Shown in pieces: positions 49,621 through 61,990 of a stretch of 64,000 nucleotides of DNA (its first letter is position 1; every line of letters begins with the position of its first letter). The translations under genes and the position numbers were made by a program. The DNA is from Polytrichum commune (Eukaryota; Streptophyta; Polytrichopsida; Polytrichales; Polytrichaceae). Where the stretch lies: NCBI GenBank assembly GCA_950295325.1, contig OX485804.1, forward strand, positions 59,272,001-59,336,000. Direction: 5' to 3'. The notes under the pieces are model-generated. The model did not search any database. It saw nothing but the letters and a program-made list of their open reading frames with translations, and had not been told where the DNA came from.

Positions 49621-51100
49621 ATTGACTTTGACATGCATATTGTATTCCATATCTATGGCAGTACATTTAACTTTGTGGGCCATGAGAACATAACACCATT
49701 TGCAGGTGAACCTAAATTGACATGAGGATAGTTCCCTGCAACGAGCAAAGAAAATGATTCCCTAGTAGGTAGGTCAGCACACCACCTAGATGCTTGAGAA
49801 ATGGATGGTGGTTGTGTGCAAACATATAAGAGAGCAACATTCTTCAAAGATGATCCAGCCTTTGCACTAATGCAATCACAAGTTTAAGTTAAGCCATAGA
49901 ATACTAACATAGTATTTGTGAAAACGTCATATTCACATGCAACGTTTTTTTTCAAGGCCGACTCAATTTCTAGTCTTTACTTGGTAGACAAAAATACATC
50001 AATAGTAAAAAGATATAGCATTGTGTAACTTCAAATAGTAATTGACATTAAAAATTATGTTGAATGTAGTGCTAATGAAACAAGTTTTGATAGGGAACCC
50101 AATATGGATAAGGCAAATGCACCTAAAATGTATTTACGTAAATTTCATCGCAAAGAGATTATGCCCTCTACCCAAAATGACTATGGTGGATCAAACATTC
50201 AAAAGACATCGACTTCAATCAAGGAATGTCAAATTATAGAGTGCTTACAAAGAAATAACATATTTTTTTACAAAGTTCTTTACTAACTAGTATGCATACA
50301 TTTTCCATGACAATTACATAAATTAAAGGGCATTGAGTGGACCCAGCTCACAAGCACCCACTCAGCCAGTCCACTAAATGAGCTTTAATCTATACTATAT
50401 AATTTAGAACTTTGGAACAACAAGGACGCATGGATATTGACGCATGTATCAATTGTTCTAATTTTTTGAAGTCAACCAACTGTGGGCAGTGGCATTTTGG
50501 ACAAATGGTGCGAGGATGGCTAAGGACATTTGCAATAGGTTGGGTCAACACATGCCTAGACGAGTTTGATACAAATTTGTTGAAATTCCCCCCCAATTTT
50601 TTAATTTTTTAATTTTTTCATAATTCAAGTAGTTTGGTTCTCAATAAATATAAGCATACCCTTCAAAAGACATTCTCACAAGGCACCTTCTGACCATTCA
50701 AGAGCAACCATATGGTGTTTGATGGGACATCTTGTTTTTGGTGTGTTAATTGAAAATTCTTATGTTCCAACAAATGCTCTTGATATAGACCCAATATATA
50801 CATGTTGGTCCACCAACCTCTTGACTCCCAAGAGATTCCCAAGCTCAATTCATGTGTTCCCTAAAAAGAACGATCAAGTTTGGGACTAAACTCTAATGAG
50901 ACTGAGAATAAGAGGAAAAACTCTTTGACCTTGTGTTTATTATAGGTAATATTATGCGAGCGACAAGCTATACTAGATATACATCGAAATCGGGGACTCT
51001 TTTCTTGTATTTCACTCTCATTCCCAACATTTTAGGTTAACCTTTGGTGTAACTTTGTGTATTGTAGCATTGAGTATTTTCACATTGTGAAGACGAATGT
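49621..51100. other. intergenic stretch upstream of the flavin oxidoreductase gene
   Basis: AT-rich with only short ORFs; no RNA or mobile element was recognised. The promoter of the gene at 51863 is expected in its right part or in 51100-51800. Confidence 0.4.
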
Positions 51101-51803
51101 GAACAGTAATTTCATCCATCCATCACTATGGGTGCGTTCATTCGTTGTTTGCAACGGAGAAGTTCGCAGGAGCTTTGTTGCAAGAAACGCTTGGCTATGG
51201 TTATGGCTATGGCGCTCGCTTCCAAATTTCGATGCATTCTTCTTGTGCGTTGTATCCGACGCTCCAAACCACTTGAAATCCTATCCATCCCTCTCTTATC
51301 TCCATGCATAAGTATATTTGTCCCTTCCTCCTCTCCTTTTTGCTTGATAGGCAATTGAAAGAGAGCCGGGAGAGTACCTAGCAGCTGCATTCTAGTGCAC
51401 AGATTGAGTCCGAGACTAGTTCGCATTGAAGTAGAACATGTCTATCTAAAATATTTCGAAGACTCTTTGGAGCGTTGGAATCCAGTGGTTTCGTTTTCAT
51501 ATTGGAAGGGCGTGAATTCAAGTCTTGGTTTCTCGCAGCTGAGGTTGCAGCCTATCGGAATGGGAGTTACTCTGTTGCTGCCACCAATGAGTAAGAAGAT
51601 GAGGCATGAGACGAATTTTTCCCGATATTTTTGTAACAAAAAGGATTCTATATTCCATGAAGCTCCTCGAAAGCTTAAAGAGCACAAATGGCGAGGACGG
51701 GCTGTCGTTCTCCTTAATACCGTGTAGTTAGAGCTCCTCAAAGCCAGTTCGCCTTACCTACACCAAAGAGACGAGAGAGAGAGAGAGAAGAAGAGAGCGA
51801 GAC

Positions 51804-51866
51804 ATGGATTTCAATGTGTACCTGACGACGTTCATTCTTCATTCCTTTGTTATGTGTCAGACATGA
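51804..51866 (+). promoter_or_regulatory. upstream ORF of 20 codons overlapping the main start
   Basis: After a GA-rich leader (about 51768-51800) an ATG at 51804 opens a 20-residue frame, MDFNVYLTTFILHSFVMCQT, ending at TGA 51864-51866. That stop overlaps the predicted main start as ATGA (51863-51866). Such a termination-overlap layout can permit reinitiation and translational control; that role is inferred. Confidence 0.5.
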
Positions 51867-54800
51867 GCGTGGTAGAGAAGGAGCTTGCCTGCAGCAGAGG
51901 ATGGAACGGTTCGCAGAGAAGATCGGCTTGCAGAACTTATCATCGGCATTATTGCCAAGAATTTATGACCGGGGAGCACAGAATTGAACTCGTTTCTGGA
52001 CTATCGGAGCCTCAATCTCTTCCGATGAAAAGATTTAAGCTCAATGCGTCTGCAAACAGGTAATATATTGTGTTGAAGAAATCTATGAATATACGAAGTA
52101 GTGAAATGAATTGCACTGAAATTTACTAGAGCCTTCCAGGCCACATAGAGTTTTTCTAATGGACTCCCGTACGTACGGAAGATTTCTTGAATGATTATCC
52201 GCCATACTGGAACTCGGCTTCATCAAATTTCCAGTTTGGAGATCCACTCTTAATCCATCTCGAGCTGCATACCCTGGAGTAGAAGCTCCCTCCCTAATAA
52301 TTCGCACATCGAATGCTCAAGCAGGTTAGAAATGAGAAACTAGAGGAGTATATCACCTTCTATATTATCGAAGTGCTCGCTAATATAGAAGTTAGATGAA
52401 TTGCACTGAGAGATAGAGCATTCCGGGCCACAGGTACATTAAATGGACTCCCTTATGTACGGGAGATGTCTTGGATGAAGATCCTCCATACTGGAAACTC
52501 AACTTTATCGAATTTCCAGTGTGAAGATTTGAATAGCTCAGTCCTATTTCCATGTCGAGGTGTTTGACCTGGGATAGAGCCTCCCTCCTGAAAACTATGT
52601 TTTAAAGTAAATATGGACGAAAGACTTGTCCAATACTAATAATACATATGAGAGTATCACTAGTACTGTAAACACATGCACATTGCGAAACACATTATTT
52701 GGGGGGAAATTAGTAGTTTGGATGAAAATAAGTAGATAGGATGATTGACACCCAAACTATACATACTTTTGAGGATGAATGTGGTTGAATTATAGCTCTA
52801 GATGTGGATTTCTTTATAAACAACACAGTTCACATGCAACTAAAATGTGTAAACAAGTGATGTAGTCCATATCTAATGCTAGAATTTCGTGTATACAATT
52901 TCATTATGTCCAGTTAAGATTTACTTAATACCCAGTTCGGGGTAGAACCTCCCTCCCTCCCTGGATATTCTGCACATTGAATGCTCAAGCAGATGAGAAA
53001 ACTAGAGTATATCGCGTTCTATACTATGGAAGTGCTTCTTGATCATGCCTTTGTGCTGACTTTTAGCCATCTCAATGTGGATGTTGTGGCATGCATAAAG
53101 TAAATCCTCGAGAAAGAATGGAAATTTGGAGACAGCGGTTGTGGTCGGCGGCGGTTGGGCGGGTTTCGGAGCTGCGCATGCCCTGGCCAAGTTAGGCTTT
53201 GTTGTCACTCTTTTGGATGCGTCTCCTTCACCTGGAGGCCTCAGCACGGGATTTCGCACCTCTCAGGGTAGATCTGTGGAGGCTGGCATCAAGGGCTTCT
53301 GGTGAGCTGCTCTGCTCATGCAGAGTCAATATTATAGCTCAAGAGTTCCTTCAATTCTTCCATTCTTTGAAGGAGTGCCTAGTTGTCGTATGTCCCCCTT
53401 CCTCTTTGATGAACCGAGTGACAAGTTTTCACTTTTATTTACAAATATTGTTCACATTTTATACAAATATCATATTTGATTAGACATTGTAAAATGTGCC
53501 ATAAGTCTTCATAAGATGAACATATCTATAAAATATCCACGCAAGCTAATGTCGTCTCCATTTTATAAAGTATTTTTAAATGTAGATTTTTAATCGTGGG
53601 ATTTGCTGTAGGTGGCAGTATCACAATATATACAACCTTCTGAACGAGCTCAATGTTGTGAGTATCATTTTGACAACCATGTCTTTAATGCTCCCTTCCA
53701 ATCTGTATATATGTTCTTCCATCGTTCTGAGAGAGGGTAGTCTGAATTTATCAGGAGAGGGTGAAAAGGAGAATTGCAACACCCGAATGAGAGGAAGACT
53801 AAACCCAAATAAGAATTAAGATGTTTTTCCAGCTCAGTGCGAGCTCAGTGCGATGGCAATGGGATGACACTCCTGTGAGTCAAGCCAGGATACACCTGAC
53901 AAACTAGCACATAGGTAGACACAGGCACAATCAATAATGTAAATGAGTTTCCATGTTTACATGAAAGTCTGACTATCTTTGGACGCCAGAACTCGAGATA
54001 AAAGTCAAGTTTCTGAACCCTGACATATTTCTACACCTCTCTAGGATCCAAGGATGACTAATAACTGCTTGAAATGAAGGATTATGTTCGACTTTTCTCT
54101 GCAATCAATTGTATTGAGCTTCTAATCCTATTCAATAACTGCAACAGCCATGGCCATTCACAAATTGGACAATGAGTTCATTCTACTCGCCAGAAGGAAT
54201 TCAAGTGGAGGCCCCTGTTTTCAATGCCCTTCCACGACTTCCCACTCCTATCGGGTCCTTCCTGTACACGTCACCTTACTTCAGGTTTGTACTTATTCCC
54301 CATCTCCTGTGTTCATTGTATCCCTGAGTACTTGGGACCCTTGTGACCTTTCTTTACTCTGCTACTACATCTGAGATAGTGTGGCCGTGATCAATGCTAC
54401 TCTCTTTGTCTTTGAATTTTAATAATGTCCATGGCCTCAGGAATCTGCCTGTTGCAGACCGCCTGACTGCACTTCCCCTTCTTCAAGCTCTTCTTGAATT
54501 TGACACTGTACGATCTTCATAAACTGGTGCCTTTTCATTTGATCAATTATTCAGGATACGCAACCTTTGATACAATCAGATTTGTAATGTATCGATTGTG
54601 AGAAGGGATGCAATTGTTGGTGGCAAGACAAGGATTCAAAAATATATCGTTCTTGGGATGAGTCTCTATGAATTGTAACTCTCTGATTATACCATGAGGT
54701 TGAATATGTGCTTTAAATCACCTCACAACCTACAAAACATTTTTAAGGAAGGGCTTCATCTTATATGCATGTTGAGATCTTTAATTTACACGCAGCAGTG

Positions 54801-57668
54801 GACTGGCATTGAATCATTAAGTGTGCTTAACTGAGGGAAAAAAAAGTAGCATTTGCTATGAGGCGGCACCTGTAGTTGAAGAACACGATATTGTGTCCAA
54901 ACATGCGAACCCGTTGCTGCAGGAGAAGAAAGCTCAAATTGAGTACCCACGTGAAGTGAGATGGATTCCAGGATGAAAAGGCATACGCAACGTATGATGC
55001 AATGACGGCAAGAGAACTTTTTCGAAAGGCGGGTGTATCAGCAAAATTGTACCGGGATTTTTTGCAGCCTATACTCCTCGTCACCCTCTTTGCTCCAGGA
55101 GAGCAGCTCTCAGGTACTTAATGTCAAAGAGTGCATGCCAGCAGAAAAGCTTTATCCAGAGTCTTCTACCTCATGTGTATCTATAATCAAATGAGCTTCG
55201 CATGTTATAAAAAGCAAATCAAGTAAGGGAATGTTTTATACCAGCAAAGGGCGTGCTGATAATGCCACAATCCCTGCTTCACGAGGTTGCAGTATCGTAA
55301 CAATCAGTGATGTATGACCTCTGATGAAAAGTGGATGACAATTTACTTCTACCTTGATATTTTCCCTTGCTTTTCTACATCCTATTGAGGTTCCTTGAAA
55401 GATACAGTGAAGTAACAGCTGATTTTGACACTATCTAAGCATCCATGTATTCCAGATAATAGGCCACCCGTTAGTCAAAGAGAAGTCAAGTCCGAATAAG
55501 ATACCACTACTTCCTCCAGATTTTGAAATTGCATGAGACCATGGATGCATGAATGGTATTGTACTCCCTATTAAGGCTGTACAAACATCTTGGATAAATT
55601 TCTCAAGACCCTACATAACATATTTGTGCAGTCACATGACATACATTTTGGGTCAGTCATCATGAGAAGTCCACTAATTTCTCGGTGGTGATTGTTGTGC
55701 AAATACCAGCGGCAGCTGCACTTGGAGCTTTATACTACTACGTGTTGGCTCACCAGGCAGACTTTGATGTCTGTTGGTGCAGAGGTTCAGTGGCAGAGGT
55801 CATCTTCAAGCCTTGGCTTAAAGACATTGAAGCCCGAGGGGGTTCTGTCCTGGGCAGTAACCGTGTCACTGATGTGATCTATGACGAGGAAAGAAATAGG
55901 ATATCTGGAATAGTAGCCGGTAAGGTCAATCAACATGTCGGAATTTTCTCTAGTTGGTCTATATGGTCTAAATGAATTACACTGCAGGATAAAGCCTAGA
56001 ATATTTGAGGACAAGGTGATTTGATTTCCACTTTCTCCTTTACGACATCCCTACAGTTTTAGACTCCTTTCTACATATTACCAATCTTTTGGTAGATGTG
56101 CTGCAGTCAATCGTGATGGAGAGCAAACAGTCCACAAGGCTGATGTGGTTGTCTTCGCAGTTGGAGTCCAAGCAATGCAGGTATGTACGCTGAGGCCCTT
56201 AATTACTGAAAATAAACTAGCTTGGCTTGATAATTTTAATACCGTTGTATCCCAAGCATCTTATATTTTTATGAGTATCCAAAACATGCATATATTTCTC
56301 AGCGATAAGGGCTAGTGATTATTTTTCTTCAACGAACCCGTGCACACAGCAGATATGGGGGCTACCAGCTGCAAGAACTGACATGAATTGACACAGGAGA
56401 TCCATGTAAATTAATTTTATCGATCATTTGATGAGTTCGTATGATGTCAGATATAGTCTTGAATCACACCAGGACCCTCAAATACCTGCCTTGTCATTTT
56501 ACAGAGGATTGTAGCTTCATCACCAGTTTTGGCAGAGCGGTCTGAATTTGCAGCTGCTTCTAATCTTGGCACCATTGATGTTCTTGCTACTAGACTTTGG
56601 CTTGATCGTCGTATAGTATTGAAGAATCCATCAAATGTGCTTGCTGGTTTTGAACCAACCACAGGGGCGACTCTCTTTGACCTGAATTCTTTACAGGTAC
56701 TAAATCACCACATCTCCAATAGGGTCACTGGGTCCAATCAGATCATTCTAGATCCTTAGAGCTTCTGTAGACACAATTCAAATAATTCCTACTTATACTG
56801 CGGTCTTTGTGCCCTATGTACAAAAGTCAGTCTTTGGTAACAAACCCATTCATGTTTTTGACCACAGTGAATTACTTACATTGCCTTGTGTTGCAGACGG
56901 AATTTGCAGAGGAGCCTGGGACTGTCTTAGAAGTTGATTTTTTCCACGCTAACCAGCTCCTCCCGCTCACGGATGAAGCGGTTATCCAGAAGGTATCTCA
57001 TCGTTGTATAGACGTCCATGAAAACGAGCAAATGACAAAGCAATATACAGATTGCAGCTACATACAAAGCGACCAATAAAGCTTATTCTTTCTTATTTCC
57101 AGTCCATAGTTTCACTTGCAACTGCTGAGAAAATTGAGTGAAGAACTTCCATGCAACCTCTATACTTTGCCCTTAACATTCACCTGCTTGGATTGTCAGG
57201 ATCTGTGATGAAGTCAGTTTCTCTATTGGAAGTTGACCTTTCTCATCGTTTCCATGATTTTTGTAGGTGATGGATCAATATCTTATACGTTGTGAGCCGG
57301 GGTTCAGAGGAGCTAAAGTGATTGACAGCAGTGTGTTACGGTTCAAAGGAGCAGTCACACTTTTTGGTCCAGGGTCTCACCAACACATGCCGTCCACTCA
57401 AACGAGCTTCAAGAATGTCTTCATCTCCGGTGACTGGCTACAACAGGGACCCGGAGCACATGGGGCCAGGGGACTTTCCCAAGAGAAAGCATTGGTGACC
57501 GGTTTGCTAGCTGCCAATGCAGCAGCTTTGAGTGCAGGAGTCTCTTCCCAGGTGGAGGTGCTTCCAGTGGAAGAGGATGAAACCCACATTGCAGCTGGGA
57601 AGTCGGTCGTGCGCAAGCTTCGTCATGTGGCTCGCACTGTTGGGCTCCAATCTCCTTTCCTGTCATGA
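51863..57668 (+). CDS. FAD-dependent amine-oxidase / desaturase-like oxidoreductase, 587 residues, 11 exons
   Basis: Exons: 51863-52059, 53101-53301, 53612-53657, 54148-54284, 54441-54507, 54972-55113, 55710-55919, 56107-56180, 56505-56696, 56897-56992 and 57267-57668. All have GT-AG borders and every phase agrees, giving 588 codons with the stop. The first ~65 residues are Arg/Ser-rich and could be an organelle transit peptide. Then comes the dinucleotide-binding start TAVVVGGGWAGFGAAHALA with LLDASPSPGGLSTGF (residues ~75-115), the family phrase GIKGFWWQYHNIYNLL, SSFYSPEGIQVEAPVF, LPRLPTPIGSFLYTSPYF, YDAMTARELF, LFAPGEQLSAAAALGALYYY, WCRGSVAEVIFKPW, and the C-terminal FAD contact region FISGDW with GLSQEKALVTGLLAANAA. 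This is the flavin amine-oxidase/phytoene-desaturase-like superfamily, in a plant subgroup whose substrate I do not know. Exon 2 could start 12 bp later (second AG, same phase). No lesion is seen. Confidence 0.9.
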
Positions 57669-58446
57669 AAATGTCGTGCAGTGATCATGTGTGCAAATTT
57701 CCATGAAGAAAATGTTCCATGGTGAGTAAAGTGGCTGAAAGTGCACAAATCTTGAAAGAACAGTACCTCAAAATGCGTCTCTCCTGGTTGCCCAGCTCAA
57801 CAGGTGGAGCATTCCTCCTACTCTCCACTAAAGCACGCTGCATCATTCAATTAAGGGTACCATTTCTTTCCTAACCTATTATCAATTTGGTACATCGAGG
57901 CAATCCGATCACTTGATTTGTAAGAATGTCAGGGCCCTTTACATCAGAGCTCGAACTTGTATTTCTTGGGAGTTTGATACTTGGATTTGACTGGAAGCTT
58001 TCATTCAATTCTCAAACTACTGAGAGCTTGACCAACGTTTAAAGTCTCAATACGGTAGTTTTGAACAAGTGTAAAGTGGCCATGCACAAAGTGAGCTACT
58101 GATGGAAAATAGTACTAAACAACACAGAGTTCATATGCTTAAAGCCCATTGACTTGAGATCCACAAAATGAGAGCTCAAACTCTCCATAACATCATTAAG
58201 CCTTTCCATTCTAATAATATCAATGACAATGCTTCACCAAGTTTATCAAGCTGAATCTCTTGGTAAGAGAGAATAAGCATGGTATAGTTCTGACTAGTAT
58301 TTGACTTATTCTCGGACCCACCGAGCCTATAGTCTTAATCGGATAATGTTGAGTCAACATTCATAGGTGACCTCCACGAGGTAGCTTAGGATTTTGACTA
58401 AGAACTTGTCATAAACATTTCACATGGGATCCATCAGGGTGCCATC
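57669..58446. repeat. 3' flank of the flavin oxidoreductase gene and dispersed repeat copy 2 (left part)
   Basis: The first ~250 bp are probably 3' untranslated region. From about 57945 the sequence matches the dispersed repeat at 42120-42650 (AGAGCTTGACCAACG, AAAGCCCATTGACTTG, CACATGGGATCCATCAGGGT). It is interrupted at 58447 by a TIR element and resumes at about 59690. Confidence 0.6.
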
Positions 58447-59686
58447 TAAGGTAGAGGGTGCTTAAACCAACACTTTCAACTATTGCACATACATATGGTT
58501 ATGTGATTAACATAAACAACATTCATATTAACCTTTGGGCTAAACATAGGTATAAAGAAAACAATAGCCTCAAGTGAATATTTGATGAATATTCAAAGTC
58601 AAAACCACTACACCATACATGGTATTTAGTGTCACCTACCCTATTTTGATGCGTATGCTAGGTTACACTAATAATCAACAACTTCCCTATTAGTGTCACC
58701 TTGTGACACATGGTGTTCAAGTGCAGTTACTAATATCTTGGCATGAGTATGCTCAAATAGTGTTATGAGGTGTATGCTTATGTTACACAATGGTCTACAA
58801 GTTGACTAAAGTGTATACAAATGACACTTCGCATTAGAATTTTTGAGACTATCTTCCTCTTGCATACTAAAACGTAAACACATGCGACTTGTCATTAGTA
58901 TGCTCAATAACATCTTCTTGCATACTAAAATACAAAACTATCATGTCAAGTATCTCAATGCGTTGCGCTAAATGTCATAATGTAAATATATTTTCACTTG
59001 AAAAAGTTGCTTATGTTGACGAATAATATCACATTGACAATTAGCGGACATGACATTTTGAGACTCCTAGGCATCTAGTTTAGGCCCTTCACAAATAGTG
59101 TACCTGACACTAAATATCATATATAGTATAGCTTCCTTAAACCAATCCCTAGGTCCCATGTATGTCAACCTTGCATATGATGAGGACCCCACCTTCCATT
59201 ACCTAGAATAAACACAGCATAGTCAGGTACTAGAACCAACACATCATAGTTGGGTACTAGACCCAAAGCTAGATCAAAGCCCAACCAGTAACAGTACGCA
59301 AAGCCACATGGCCACCTCCATGATCCCACCAGGTTCGGTTGCAAAACAGTCACTTTGCATCCCGGGTATTGACCTCCCTTGTGCTTTGTGGACATACCTC
59401 CTAGGCTTTGTGAATAGAATAACTAGAACAGGCACCAACAAGCCACCTTAAACCCATGTTAAACCAACCCAAGATGGAGTGGAGCCCATTATCTAACCTA
59501 CATGCACCTACATAGTGGAGGCCAGTATGAGGTGGTGCCACTAGTGACACCTAAAACAATCACTCCGCGGACCCAGACACTCCTACAACCTGGGGAATGG
59601 TTAAGGATAATAGATTGTTGACGATTGGGAAACATTTATAAGTGTTGCTTTTGAGTGGGGAATTGGTTTCAGCACCCTCTACCTTA
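58447..59686. mobile_element. non-autonomous TIR element, copy 2, inverted, carrying a nested insertion
   Basis: Ends are TAAGGTAGAGGGTGCTTAAA and, on the other strand, TAAGGTAGAGGGTGCTGAAA. The body is the inverse of 10335-11059. It has landed in the dispersed repeat: at 42342 the uninterrupted phrase is CATCTAAGCGTTTTTAAG, while here CATCTAA precedes the element and TTAAGTGTTGTAAA follows it. This fits a 3-bp TAA target duplication as in PIF/Harbinger elements. It is longer than copy 1 because of a nested insertion at ~58606-59128. Confidence 0.75.
58606..59128. mobile_element. nested ~520-bp insertion, CACTA-like ends
   Basis: Absent from the sister copy, where GTCAAAACTACTAGCTTCC (complement of about 10880-10900) is continuous. 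The left end reads CACTACACCATACATGG followed by TATTTAGTGTCA; the right end, on the other strand, reads CTATACTATATATGA followed by TATTTAGTGTCA. The CACTA start suggests a CACTA-type miniature element, but the ends are imperfect and exact borders and target duplication are not fixed. No coding capacity. Confidence 0.55.
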
Positions 59687-59968
59687 AGTGTTGTAAACCC
59701 GGTAAAAAAAAATAATGCAAGTGTAAAGTGGACTTGAGTGAACAAGCGTTAGCAAGGAGCCTCCTCTTTGCTAAAATTAAGGGGGTTTTCGCACATTGTT
59801 GGGGGCCCACAACCTGCCCTGCAATATGGGCCGGTCTTTCAAAATAAGGTGAGGCTAAAGGAGGGAATTGAAGCCCGGCAGAGGATCAAACTCTTTGTGA
59901 TCTTGTTGTCATTGTTATTATTTTCTAGCTTATGTGTCATTATCCATGTGCAAGTGGCTTGACTTCTT

Positions 59969-60471
59969 AGGGCCATTTCACACATGAGCCAAGAGCCGTG
60001 ACCATGAAATTGTGAGAGCCCAAAAGAAAGTCTCCAAAGGTTGTCTCAAGAAACCTCCAAAATCATGTGGTGTGGTCATGGACCCTCAAGTGTAGTGTGA
60101 AGTCATATGTGATAGGGTTGTTAATCAAATGCTATTTCAATGAATTTCTATTCATGCGGTCCTTACACATGATAAAATTAAATAAACCAACGGTTGTGAG
60201 CGTTTGGAGTGCCATGGTCTCCTAGTTTCGTGCTAGGCCTATCTCCAAGAGGTGGTTTTGGAAAATAGTCCAAGTGACCATGAAACATAATCCATTCGAT
60301 GCCACGTAGGAATCCATGTAGACTTTACATCCATCTTGCAATCACATACTCCGTTGGTCCCGCAAGCGTAGTGTGAAGTAGCGAACTTGGACCGGCTCCG
60401 CCTTTTCCACCAATGAGAGTGCTCGAAGTGTAATGGTCACGGGCTCTCAGTCTTGTGTGTGAAGTGGCCCT
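59969..60471. mobile_element. 503-bp TIR element with AGGGCC ends, copy 1
   Basis: The left end is AGGGCCATTTCACACATGAG; the right end, on the other strand, is AGGGCCACTTCACACACAAG. A highly similar copy in the same orientation lies at 63320-63824. No ORF is present. No target duplication was recognised, so the superfamily is open. Confidence 0.65.
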
Positions 60472-60644
60472 TAGGCTGGGTCGATGATGTACATCTTATT
60501 ACACATGATGTTCACCGTGGAAAGTTCTTATCCTGTACTAATTTAAATATGTGCATATGAGAATCTAGATGTGGTCGAAGATCCATGGAAACCATGTAAT
60601 TTGAAGGTGGCGAAGACATTGGGGACGCCATAGCGCTAGTTTGC

Positions 60645-61990
60645 ATGGGGTCTCGAGTCCCAAGTCTCACTCATGTCAACAAGTCATCCCAGTGTGGAGG
60701 CAAAGTCCCTATTTTTGAGCTTCAAGAAGTCCATTAAAGTATGATTTTTATGGGATCTTGGTTATTTTATGCAATAAATCTTGGGACTTGGGGTGCAAGT
60801 TGGGTCTAGCTTTTCACTCAACCCAATTCTAACACAAGTGCCAAGAATCACCTCCAAATAGTGTCGTCGTGTAGATATCGATGTCATACTTGGGACTTAA
60901 GACTCGGACCCCCTATGAAGTGCTAAGTCCTAATCTCCATGCTCTCAACGGCTGAGATTGCACGAATTGACCCATTAAAGTATGATTTTTATGGGATCTT
61001 GGTTATTTTATGCAATAAATCTTGGGACTTGGGGTGTGAGTTGGGTCTAGCTTTTCATTCAACCCAATTCTAACACAAGTGCCAAGAATCACCTCCAAAT
61101 AGTGTCGTCGTGTAGATATCGATGTCATACTTGGGACTTAAGACTCGGACCCCCTCTCAGGGAGTGCACTATTCATTAAAACCAAGCATCACGTGCGTGC
61201 ATGCCCCTTATTAAAATACCCCTGTATACATTTTATTTTTGTTGAAATCAAGAAATATACTTACAAATCTCATTGCTTCAAAATACATTTCCATACGTAC
61301 ACAAGGGTCCAAAAACAAATACAAAAATTGTATATAACATGTGTACAAATGTTTGGAAATACAAAAATATGGCCCTATTATATGTATAATATCAAATCAT
61401 GGATTTTTAGTTATAAAGTCGTTACTTAGTGGATGAAAAAACACATGATTCTTGGTCCAGGTCTGACTTGAACGCGTAAACGCGTAAATGCGTACTTTAC
61501 ATATATTTTTCTATAGCCTCATGTATATCTACTTCTTGCTTAATAGCAATATGTCTCTTGTACGTACATTTTGTACATGCTTGTTTTAAATAATACCCGT
61601 TTGGTGCACCCACGTGTATAAATACAATACTTGAACAGTGCACTCCCTGGGGACCCCCTGTGAAGTGCTAAGTCCCAATCTCCATGCTCTCAACGGCTGA
61701 GATTGCACGAATTGACCCATTAAAGTATGATTTTTATGGGATCTTGGTTATTTTATGCAATAAATCTTGGGACTTGGGGTGTGAGTTGGGTCTAGCTTTT
61801 CACTCAACCCAATTCTAACACAAGTGCCAAGAATCACCTCCAAATAGTGTCGTCGTGTAGATATCGATGTCATACTTGGGACTTAAGACTCGGACCCCCT
61901 GTGAAGTGCTAAGTCCCAACCTCCATGCTCTCAACGGCTGAGATTGCACGAATTGACCTCAAGTGAATTGGGACCCCATGTGAATTGGCA
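60645..61990. repeat. fold-back-related repeat with 241-bp tandem triplication
   Basis: The sequence is related to the arms of the fold-back element at 11743-12456 (GGGACTTGGG words, TTGGGTCTAGCTTTT, TAAGTCC). A 241-bp unit starting CCATTAAAGTATGATTTTTA begins at 60731, 60972 and 61717. The third start is displaced by exactly 504 bp, the length of a 495-bp insertion plus its 9-bp duplication at 61156-61659. Unit identity is high, so the triplication is recent. Confidence 0.8.
61156..61650. mobile_element. 495-bp miniature element with 9-bp target duplication (Mutator-like)
   Basis: Flanked by the direct repeat GGACCCCCT at 61147-61155 and 61651-61659. The inverted ends are CTCAGGGAGTGCACTATTCA on the left and CCAGGGAGTGCACTGTTCAA on the right (other strand). 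It sits inside the second unit of a 241-bp tandem repeat, and removing it together with one target copy restores the exact period. The 9-bp duplication fits a Mutator-type source. It has no transposase; its short ORF is not convincing. Confidence 0.8.

Noticed and set aside
51128-51727. Forward ORFs of 76 and 110 residues just before the flavin oxidoreductase gene
   Set aside because: Neither splices in phase to the clear exon at 53101, and a 197-bp exon from 51863 does. They are more likely promoter or leader sequence.
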